Source of the DNA: Gammaproteobacteria bacterium
Lineage (GTDB): Bacteria > Pseudomonadota > Gammaproteobacteria > Granulosicoccales > Granulosicoccaceae
Direction of reading: 5' to 3'
DNA length: 12,802 nt
NCBI GenBank assembly: GCA_019634245.1
Contig: JAHQVR010000283.1
Coordinates: 1-12,802, forward strand
Part shown: one piece after another, positions 6,843 through 12,802 of the stretch
Layout of the letters: each line of letters opens with the position of its first letter
Numbering within the stretch: the stretch's first letter is position 1
Translations under genes and position numbers: made by a program
The notes under the pieces: model-generated
Database searches by the model: none
Told to the model about the DNA's origin: nothing
The model's input: only the letters and a program-made list of their open reading frames with translations

Positions 6843-7514
6843 ATGTATCCTTTGCGCTTATTTAAAGTGTTTACCCCATTAGCCGCAGTGGCATTGCTGT
6901 GTTCTCCGCCTGTTGTGCATGCTCACGGAGATGAAGATCATGGTTCGGATGGGGTAACCATTTCGTCGACCACGAATTCAAAGAACGCACTCTCAGTCGT
7001 TCCGAGCGCACTGGACTCGGTAGGTGGGCCATTTTCCTTGGTTGATCACAACGGACGAAACGTAACTCAAGATTCGTTCAATGGAAAACATACGTTGGTC
7101 TTTTTTGGCTATGTGGATTGCCAGATAATGTGTTCAATTTCCCTTAATCGTATTGGAACCGCTTTGGAGCTACTTCAACAAGAAGATAAAAATCTGGAAG
7201 ATCGTTTGGTGCCTTTGGTGGTAACGGTCGACCCTGAAAGCGATACTCCCGAAAAAATGCGCTCGGCTTTAGAGAAGTATCACCCCTTACTGCTCGGACT
7301 CACCGGAGATGACAGTGAGCTTCAGCAAATCTACACAGCCTATAACCAGAATCCAGCACCATTGGACCAAACCATCAATGGTGAGAACGTGATCTCTCAT
7401 CAATCTTATTTCTATCTTATGGGTCCTGATGGTTCGTTTAGGACGTTGTTTCCCCCAATTTTAAGTGCTGAAAGCATGGCCGCTGTTCTCAGGAAGTATA
7501 TAAGTGAAAGTTAA
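6843..7514 (+). CDS. SCO1/SenC-family copper/thiol protein
   Basis: This 223-residue exported thioredoxin-fold protein belongs to the SCO1/SenC/PrrC family, which delivers copper to the CuA site of cytochrome oxidase or acts as a thiol reductase. A signal peptide spans about residues 1-27 (ending VVHA). The mature N-terminus is rich in His and acidic residues (HAHGDEDHG). GPFSLVDHNG (62-71) begins the fold. The copper ligands are Cys93 and Cys97 (VDCQIMCS) and His186 (ISHQSYFYLMGPDG). VTVDPESDTPEKMR (127-140) is the canonical SCO segment. The usual prolines of CPxxCP are absent. It follows the lipoprotein by 19 bp, in the same operon. No oxidase genes are in the window, so its target is unknown. 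Confidence 0.92.
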   Translation: MYPLRLFKVFTPLAAVALLCSPPVVHAHGDEDHGSDGVTISSTTNSKNALSVVPSALDSVGGPFSLVDHNGRNVTQDSFNGKHTLVFFGYVDCQIMCSISLNRIGTALELLQQEDKNLEDRLVPLVVTVDPESDTPEKMRSALEKYHPLLLGLTGDDSELQQIYTAYNQNPAPLDQTINGENVISHQSYFYLMGPDGSFRTLFPPILSAESMAAVLRKYISES

Positions 7515-7521
7515 TGTATGT

Positions 7522-7540
7522 AGAGTCCTACAAGGGCTCT
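7522..7540 (+). terminator. Stem-loop after SCO gene, weak terminator candidate
   Basis: AGAGTCCT (7522-7529) pairs with AGGGCTCT (7533-7540) across a three-base ACA loop, giving eight pairs including one G-U. It lies 7 bp after the SCO stop. No T-run follows, so intrinsic termination would be inefficient; it may instead protect the mRNA end. Confidence 0.35.
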
Positions 7541-7651
7541 CCAATTAACACTAAATGTCGTTGATCAAGCTTGACGACATAGTCGATCCATTATCGGTCA
7601 GAACGCACACCGAGCCACCCTTAGTTTGTATGTAATGGAGTTGTACACACT

Positions 7652-7705
7652 ATGAGTAAGGAACCAAAATCCACACGCTACGATGTTGTATTGTCAAAAA
7701 TTTAA
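7652..7705 (+). CDS. Possible 17-codon leader or remnant ORF
   Basis: A 17-residue reading frame (MSKEPKSTRYDVVLSKI) opens with ATG and has GGAG 11 bases upstream (7637-7640). It ends in TAA well before tcuA. The peptide resembles nothing certain; its charged start could be the beginning of a lost regulator or an uORF. Chance is a real possibility at this length. Confidence 0.15.
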   Translation: MSKEPKSTRYDVVLSKI

Positions 7706-7817
7706 TCTGTTGAGTTACTCCGAGCTGGTTTGATTAAAATCCTCGTCTATCGGGTACACTTATCTACTCATTTCTCGAGTAAATCCGCGTTCCTAAAGTG
7801 TTCTCCGAGCAGCAGAA

Positions 7818-9245
7818 TTGAATAAAATAGCTTCTCTAACTCATTCGGTTCTACAACAGAGTTGGGATGTCATCATTGTTGGTGGCGGCAATGCAGCACT
7901 GTGTGCGGCTATTGAAGCTAGAACCGCTGGACAGACCGTATTATTGCTTGAAGCTGCTCCAAAGACATACCGAGGCGGCAATTCTCGGCATACTCGAAAT
8001 TTTCGCTGTATGCACCGCGGTCCGCTGGCCCATCTAACGGATACCTACGACGAAAACGAATATTTTGATGACCTGCTACGAGTCACCAAAGGCGACACGG
8101 ACGAAGCACTAGCCAAGTTAACTATTCGTTCTTCGGAAGCAGCCCTTCCGTGGATGCAGCAGCAAGGCGTGCGTTTTCAGCCTTCGCTTTCGGGCACTCT
8201 ATCACTGAGTCGAACAAATGCGTTTTTCCTTGGCGGTGGTAAGGCATTGGTGAATGCTTACTACAACCGGCTAGAAGATCTGGGTGTTGAAATTGTCTAC
8301 GATGCGAAGGTATTTCATCTGGATATTGTGCAAGATCGATTTCATGGATTGGATGTTGAGATTGAAGATAATAACGAGATACATCAAGCAACCATAAAAG
8401 GGAAAGCAGTGATTCTAGCCAGCGGCGGATTTCAGGCAGATCTGGACTGGTTGAGTGAAGCCTGGGGCCCAGCGGCGAGAAATTTTCTTATCCGAGGGAC
8501 ACCGTATAACCGCGGTGTGGTGTTAAAGAATATGCTGGACCAAGGCGCCGTGAGTGTTGGTGACCCCACACAGTGTCATGCTGTGGCCATCGACGGACGT
8601 GCGCCTCAATATGACGGAGGTATCGTGACTCGCTTAGATTGTGTTCCTTTTTCCGTGGTGGTCAATAACCAAGGCGAGCGATTTTATGACGAAGGTGAAG
8701 ACGTTTGGCCCAAACGTTATGCGATTTGGGGACGCCTGGTGGCTGCTCAGCCGGAGCAAATTGCCTATTCTGTCATTGATTCGAAATCAATTGATCTTTT
8801 TATGCCTTCGGTGTTCCCGCCTGTGGTTGCCGACACCATTGAAGGCTTGGGTCAACAGCTGGGGATACCGGGCAATCGACTCGCTGAGACGGTTGCTCAA
8901 TTTAATGCAGCCTGCGTAGCAGGTGAGTTCCGCTCTACGGAGCTCGATGGTTTAGCTACGCAGAATTTGCGGCCACCCAAAACAAATTGGGCCCGACCGA
9001 TAGATACAGGACCTTTTTATGGGTATTCCCTAAAACCTGGAGTTACCTTTACCTATCTTGGCTTGAAAGTGGACGAAACTGCGCGAGTAACGGGCCCTGA
9101 TGGGTTGTACAACAACGTATGGGCGGCGGGAGAAATTATGGCTGGGAGTCTATTGGGGCAAGGCTATCTGGCGGGGTTTGGTATGACTATCGGTACGGTG
9201 TTTGGCCGTATTGCCGGCCAAGAGGCTGCAAAGCATGGCACTTGA
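7818..9245 (+). CDS. tcuA: FAD-dependent tricarballylate dehydrogenase-like flavoprotein
   Basis: The 475-residue flavoprotein belongs to the fumarate reductase/succinate dehydrogenase flavoprotein superfamily and looks closest to TcuA, which oxidises tricarballylate to cis-aconitate in Salmonella. The N-terminal FAD site is DVIIVGGGNAALCAA (17-31), followed by RGGNSRHTRN (52-61). LASGGFQAD lies mid-protein. The C-terminal FAD segment includes WAAGEIMAGSLLGQGYLAGFGMTIG. Length is close to Salmonella TcuA (~467). The start must be TTG 7818: in-frame TAA lies at 7794-7796 with no ATG or GTG between, and the next candidates cut into the FAD strand. It overlaps tcuB by 11 bp, and the A/B pairing strengthens the call. 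Substrate could be another tricarboxylate or dicarboxylate, since no transporter (TcuC) is adjacent. Confidence 0.85.
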   Translation: MNKIASLTHSVLQQSWDVIIVGGGNAALCAAIEARTAGQTVLLLEAAPKTYRGGNSRHTRNFRCMHRGPLAHLTDTYDENEYFDDLLRVTKGDTDEALAKLTIRSSEAALPWMQQQGVRFQPSLSGTLSLSRTNAFFLGGGKALVNAYYNRLEDLGVEIVYDAKVFHLDIVQDRFHGLDVEIEDNNEIHQATIKGKAVILASGGFQADLDWLSEAWGPAARNFLIRGTPYNRGVVLKNMLDQGAVSVGDPTQCHAVAIDGRAPQYDGGIVTRLDCVPFSVVVNNQGERFYDEGEDVWPKRYAIWGRLVAAQPEQIAYSVIDSKSIDLFMPSVFPPVVADTIEGLGQQLGIPGNRLAETVAQFNAACVAGEFRSTELDGLATQNLRPPKTNWARPIDTGPFYGYSLKPGVTFTYLGLKVDETARVTGPDGLYNNVWAAGEIMAGSLLGQGYLAGFGMTIGTVFGRIAGQEAAKHGT

Positions 9246-10329
9246 TACCACACCCATTACCGTTTCACCGTCACTTAATGAAGCACTTCGACAAGTGTCT
9301 ATCTGCAATGCTTGTCGCTATTGTGAAGGTTACTGCTCGGTGTTTCCGGCCATTCACAGACAACGTTCATTTGATCATGCAGACATCACTCAGCTCGCAA
9401 ATCTGTGCCACAACTGCCGCGGTTGTTACTACGCTTGTCAGTACACAGAACCACATGAATTTGCCATCAATTTGCCAAACGCCCTGGCCGAGGCGCGCCT
9501 CGCAAGCTGGGAGGAATTCACTCAACCGGCGCTGATCTCGCGCCTGTTCCAACGATCAGGCTTAGTCCTGTCGTTGTCGGTCATTATCGGCATTGCCTTT
9601 GTGCTGATGCTAGCGATGAACCTGCAGCCGGATTCAGGCGTCGGTTTCTATGCACATCTTTCTCACACCCTGATGATCAGTGTGTTTATTCCCGCCTTTG
9701 TGTTGCCCTTGTGGGTCATTGCCAATGGGGTACGAAGCTATTGGCGGGCTGTGGGTGGTGCACCAGTGCGTCTTCAGCATATTGTGTCGGCAGTGAAATC
9801 CGCCGCTACTATGAAAAACTTGGATGGAGGACAGGGGCAGGGGTGTAACTACGAACACGGTGATCGCTTCAGCCACCAACGACGTTTGGCTCATCAATTA
9901 GCCATGGGAGGGTTTTTACTGTGTTTTGCCTCCACAACTTCCGGCACCGTGCTGCACTATGTGTTGGGGATTGAAGCTCCTTATCCACTGATTTCGATAC
10001 CTAAATTTTTGGGGGTACCTGGAGGCATTTTGCTTACCTTGGGCTGTGGTTGGTTAGCATGGTTGAAGCTACAAGCCGACGAAGCACTCGGATCGCACGG
10101 TGTTTGGGGTGGTGAGATGGCGTTCGTTTTATTACTCGGAGCCACTGGTGCGACGGGTTTGGCACTGTACGCGGCTACGGGTACTGCAGCGGTTCAAAGT
10201 TTACTGGCTTTGCATCTTGGTACGGTGTTGACGTTCTTTCTCTCGATGCCCTATTCGAAAATGGTGCATGGCTTTTATCGTTTTGCGGCGCTAATTCGAG
10301 AGGCGCAGCTCACACAAGCTTCGGCCTAG
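9235..10329 (+). CDS. tcuB: TcuB-like membrane iron-sulfur/heme electron-transfer protein
   Basis: This 364-residue inner-membrane protein reoxidises the FADH2 of TcuA in the tricarballylate system. The N-terminal domain holds two 4Fe-4S motifs: CNACRYCEGYC (Cys24, 27, 30, 34) and CHNCRGCYYAC (Cys58, 61, 64, 68). About six hydrophobic segments follow, near 109-128, 146-166, 222-240, 262-280, 294-316 and 320-338. Histidines in or beside them (His142, 145, 241, 327, 345) are possible heme b ligands. ATG 9235 is chosen over the upstream TTG 9202 because AAGAGG lies at a sensible distance and residue 1 falls just before the conserved cluster domain. It overlaps the end of tcuA by 11 bp. Its stop lies 4 bp from the convergent hydroxyacid dehydrogenase gene. 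Confidence 0.88.
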   Translation: MALDTTPITVSPSLNEALRQVSICNACRYCEGYCSVFPAIHRQRSFDHADITQLANLCHNCRGCYYACQYTEPHEFAINLPNALAEARLASWEEFTQPALISRLFQRSGLVLSLSVIIGIAFVLMLAMNLQPDSGVGFYAHLSHTLMISVFIPAFVLPLWVIANGVRSYWRAVGGAPVRLQHIVSAVKSAATMKNLDGGQGQGCNYEHGDRFSHQRRLAHQLAMGGFLLCFASTTSGTVLHYVLGIEAPYPLISIPKFLGVPGGILLTLGCGWLAWLKLQADEALGSHGVWGGEMAFVLLLGATGATGLALYAATGTAAVQSLLALHLGTVLTFFLSMPYSKMVHGFYRFAALIREAQLTQASA

Positions 10330-10333
10330 AGCA

Positions 10334-11296
10334 CTAGTTCAATTGGCGAATGGGGTTCCCATCAACCCATGCATTGATTGCTTCGACGGTTTGGGTGTAA
10401 AACACTCTAAATGTTTGTTCTGTTGCGTAGCCCAGATGTGGGCTAAGTAGCAAGCGACCTGAATGTATTAATGATGCATCACGCAGCGGGTGATTCATGG
10501 GTAGAGGTTCTTCACTGAAAACATCAATGCCAGCCATCCACGGTTTACCCGCGTTCAACCCCGCTAACAGTGCTGATTCATCGGCGATCGGGCCTCTAGA
10601 TGTGTTAATAAATATGGCTCGATCGCGCATAGCCGCAAATGCTGCGCTGTCGACTAAGTGGGTGGTACGCTCAGACAGCACTAAATGCACGGAGACCACA
10701 TCAGAAGCACCCATCAATGAGTTGAGATTGGAGTGATACTGCACGCCTAAATTATCGCAATGAGTTTGGTCTAGATTGCTCGACCAGGCATGAATGTTCA
10801 TGCCAAAAGCGCGGCCGATAGTCGCCATCTGAGCGCCGATTTTTCCAAGACCGATAAGCCCCAGATCGAGCCCGTGTAAATCTCTACCCAAGCCACTCTG
10901 CCAACCATTGGTTTGGAGCGATTGCGTCTCCGGAATGAGTCCTCGAGATAACGCCAGCATTAATAACGTGGCTAACTCGGAGGTGGTAGTTTTGCGAGAC
11001 TCCGTTCCACAGACAGTAATATTGTGTTGAGTCGCAGCGGTTAAATCGATTGATAAATTTCTCGGCCCTGAGGTAACCAATAGTTTCAAATTCGGCAGGC
11101 AATCGATGAGCGGTGCACCAAACGGTGTTCGCTCTCGCATTAGGCAGATTACATCGAACGGTTCAAGGCGACTTTTCAGCTCGTCAAGATTGGTCAGCGT
11201 ACTATCAAATACGGTTACTTCAGCGTCTTTTATTGTGCTCCAATCTGCCAGAGATTGAGAGACATTGGCATAGTCATCCAATACGGCAATTTTCAT
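10334..11296 (-). CDS. D-2-hydroxyacid dehydrogenase family protein
   Basis: The 320-residue NAD(P)-dependent oxidoreductase interconverts a D-2-hydroxyacid and its 2-oxoacid. The NAD-binding motif GLIGLGKIGAQMATIGRAFG lies at 146-165. Catalytic residues are Arg234 (NTSRGPIADE), a Glu at 262/263 (FSEEP) and His287 (SPHLGYATEQT). Length is typical for the family. The opening MKIAVLDDYANVSQ is typical of the subgroup usually annotated just as D-2-hydroxyacid dehydrogenase family. ATG 11296 is preferred over an upstream ATG at 11383: it has AGAGAG six bases ahead, and the longer form would overlap the ThDP gene and add 29 unrelated residues. It follows that gene by 20 bp, so they form one operon. 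Substrate unknown; a branched or aromatic 2-oxoacid is possible. Confidence 0.9.
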   Translation of the reverse strand: MKIAVLDDYANVSQSLADWSTIKDAEVTVFDSTLTNLDELKSRLEPFDVICLMRERTPFGAPLIDCLPNLKLLVTSGPRNLSIDLTAATQHNITVCGTESRKTTTSELATLLMLALSRGLIPETQSLQTNGWQSGLGRDLHGLDLGLIGLGKIGAQMATIGRAFGMNIHAWSSNLDQTHCDNLGVQYHSNLNSLMGASDVVSVHLVLSERTTHLVDSAAFAAMRDRAIFINTSRGPIADESALLAGLNAGKPWMAGIDVFSEEPLPMNHPLRDASLIHSGRLLLSPHLGYATEQTFRVFYTQTVEAINAWVDGNPIRQLN

Positions 11297-11316
11297 AGTT
11301 CTCTCTTGGTTCTTTA

Positions 11317-12802
11317 TCAGTGATGAGATCGTCGGATGACCGGAGATATAACCTCGTCTGTCACATGAAAATCCCAGATACAAGCACCGTATTGTTGTTT
11401 GTAGCGCGTTAATGCAGCATCGACATCGTTTAAATCTTCAATGACAGATCCGCTGGCGTCAAATCCTTGGGCTATTTTTGAGAAATCGGATCGTCCAAAC
11501 ACAGCGCCTTTGTCCGATAGTCCATGTGCACGTAATTTGTGTATCTCTGACCCGTAGGCGCCATCGTTTAAAACACAAATCAAGATGTTCAGATTATGGC
11601 GAACGATGGTTTCCATTTCTTGTATGTGCATAAGAAGGCTACCGTCTCCATCAAACAGTACAACAGGTTTGTCCGGTCGAGCCACTGCGGCACCGATGGC
11701 AAAGGCAATTCCGTTTCCTATCGCCCCGAATTCCCTGATAGTGACGAAGTGCTCAACCGGTCTTTTGGGCATTTGAGCAAAAAAATACGAGCAATGCCCT
11801 GATGAATTCACCATGGTCCAATCTTCCGGCAACACCGAGTCCAATGTGCTAACGACATCCCGAGGGTCCAAAAAAGAATCCGTACGGTCAAATACAGTTG
11901 AATCTGCAGGACATAGGCTTATTTCTTGAGCCAATTTGTCGCTGCGCCAACGCTCGTTGGTGCTTCGAGTATCGGGGGGTGCATCAGATGACTCCGAGTT
12001 TTGTCGATCAATCTCAACAATGAGTGCATGGACACCCAGAGCTGCATCGGATTCTAGTTGATGGTTGGATGCCTCTCTACCCTGACTGAATTTTCTAGGC
12101 TCGATGTCGATATGAATGACGTTATCTGCACTAAACAATTTTCCACCATCAGAATTGTGCTGCGCCAAACGCGTTCCAACGGCGACAATGCAGTCTGCTT
12201 GTTGTAAACATTGCCGGGCTGTGTCTGTCGAAAAGCCACCGGCAATGCCAATGTTAAAAGCATGTTCGCGAAACAAGCCACGGGCTGGTAAAGTGGTGGC
12301 GAGTAGTGCATTGTTTTGATCAGCCAACTTTACACAGATTTCACCGGCTCCCGACTCAACGGCACCCCGGCCCGCCATAACAACAACTTTGTTTGAGAAT
12401 CTAATTTTTCTGGCTATATCGCTGAGTGCGTCTGCTTGGGAGCCGAGCGCATTGCGGTATTCAACAGTAGCAGTCTTCGAAGATGGATAAACTGGTGTTT
12501 CTTTCCAGGGTTGCTCTTGAAGGTCTAATGGAATGCCAAGAACAATCGGCTTTTTTTGAGCTTGAGAGTCTACAAAGGCTTGATTGATACTCTTAAGCAT
12601 CGTGGAGGTTTCGTGCAGTGAACGATACTCTGCACCACAGGCTTCAATAAAGGGTTTTTGTTCGATGGCTTGGTTATACCAGCGGGCCTTTAGGGGAGAT
12701 TCCCCGGCAAAAATAATTAATGGAATATGAGCCCTAACGGCGGCGGGCAAAGCAGTTACTATCTGTGTTAAACCCGGTCCGCAGGTGACTGTGGCCATTC
12801 CG
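11317..12802 (-). CDS. ThDP-dependent enzyme, acetolactate synthase-like, N-terminus outside window
   Basis: This is the C-terminal ~494 residues of a thiamine-diphosphate enzyme of the acetolactate synthase/benzoylformate decarboxylase superfamily; about 60-70 N-terminal residues, including the catalytic Glu, lie past base 12802. From the Met at 12798 (internal, not the start) the pyrimidine domain reads TCGPGLTQ (5-12). The middle domain is near 120-270, with VVMAGRGA (139-146) and HIDIEP (229-234). The pyrophosphate domain carries GDGS (384-387) and LND (410-412), the family Mg/ThDP motif, with Asp in place of the second Asn common in LNN. FGAIGNG at 357-363 is typical. Ligation, decarboxylation and hydrolysis are all possible. 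It is probably upstream in an operon with the D-2-hydroxyacid dehydrogenase, suggesting 2-oxoacid chemistry. It is unlikely to be the biosynthetic IlvB: no small-subunit gene is next to it. Confidence 0.87.
   Translation of the reverse strand, partial: GMATVTCGPGLTQIVTALPAAVRAHIPLIIFAGESPLKARWYNQAIEQKPFIEACGAEYRSLHETSTMLKSINQAFVDSQAQKKPIVLGIPLDLQEQPWKETPVYPSSKTATVEYRNALGSQADALSDIARKIRFSNKVVVMAGRGAVESGAGEICVKLADQNNALLATTLPARGLFREHAFNIGIAGGFSTDTARQCLQQADCIVAVGTRLAQHNSDGGKLFSADNVIHIDIEPRKFSQGREASNHQLESDAALGVHALIVEIDRQNSESSDAPPDTRSTNERWRSDKLAQEISLCPADSTVFDRTDSFLDPRDVVSTLDSVLPEDWTMVNSSGHCSYFFAQMPKRPVEHFVTIREFGAIGNGIAFAIGAAVARPDKPVVLFDGDGSLLMHIQEMETIVRHNLNILICVLNDGAYGSEIHKLRAHGLSDKGAVFGRSDFSKIAQGFDASGSVIEDLNDVDAALTRYKQQYGACIWDFHVTDEVISPVIRRSHH

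Larger units (their letters stand above)
7515..7817. other. 303-bp intergenic region upstream of tcuA
   Basis: No confident gene. It contains a stem-loop just after the SCO stop (7522-7540). A GTCGT/ACGAC inverted repeat at 7557-7578 encloses an overlapping perfect palindrome TCAAGCTTGA (7565-7574). A possible 17-codon ORF lies at 7652-7705. TTGATT followed by TACACT near 7730-7760 has a spacing too long (19) for a convincing promoter. It probably houses the tcuA control region; no regulator gene is adjacent. Confidence 0.5.

Noticed and set aside
9119..9535. Plus-strand 138-residue frame across the tcuA/tcuB junction
   Set aside because: It overlaps both genes out of frame and has no family motif; the Cys clusters belong to the tcuB frame.
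10350..10362. ATGGG/CCCAT hairpin near the tcuB/dehydrogenase convergence as a terminator
   Set aside because: It is only five pairs, lies inside the dehydrogenase coding end and has no T-run on either side.
11297..11383. 29-residue N-terminal extension of the hydroxyacid dehydrogenase
   Set aside because: It overlaps the end of the ThDP gene, is not family-like, and the internal ATG at 11296 has a good ribosome binding site.

Overview
The window (12.8 kb, moderate GC judged by eye) looks like a catabolic/accessory stretch of a proteobacterial chromosome, most likely gammaproteobacterial. The basis is the enterobacterial-type DeoC, the TcuA/TcuB pair, and exported proteins with standard Sec signals and a lipobox. 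I recognise no rRNA, tRNA, CRISPR, integrase, transposase or phage genes. Assignments come from motifs and family resemblance read by eye; no database search was run.

Left half (1-5607), sugar catabolism. A minus-strand operon runs from a Gfo/Idh/MocA oxidoreductase (2687-1596) through a xylose/rhamnose-isomerase-like TIM-barrel protein (1554-565) to a PfkB sugar kinase cut by the window edge (529-1). Divergent from it is an amidohydrolase-2 sugar-lactonase-like gene (2795-3631). The 107-bp gap between them carries a large imperfect inverted repeat (2702-2762). Next come deoC (minus, 4481-3696) and a second ribokinase-like gene (plus, 4654-5607), again divergent around a gap with small palindromes. 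A kinase plus DeoC fits a phosphorylative 2-deoxypentose route. A dehydrogenase plus lactonase fits an oxidative route. The true substrate is not determinable from the sequence.

Centre (5775-7514), three-gene exported cassette on the plus strand: a small secreted Cys/His protein, an overlapping Cys-rich lipoprotein that appears to be its distant paralogue, and a SCO1/SenC-family thioredoxin-fold protein with CxxxC and a distal His. This suggests periplasmic copper or thiol chemistry, possibly linked to a respiratory oxidase. A 303-bp gap (7515-7817) follows, with a stem-loop and a possible 17-codon ORF.

Right part (7818-12802). tcuA and tcuB (plus, overlapping by 11 bp) encode an FAD-dependent tricarballylate-dehydrogenase-like flavoprotein and its membrane 2x[4Fe-4S]/heme b-type electron-transfer partner. 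Converging on them with a 4-bp gap is a minus-strand pair: a thiamine-diphosphate enzyme of the acetolactate-synthase superfamily (N-terminus outside the window) and a D-2-hydroxyacid dehydrogenase. No transporter or transcriptional regulator is visible for any of these units.
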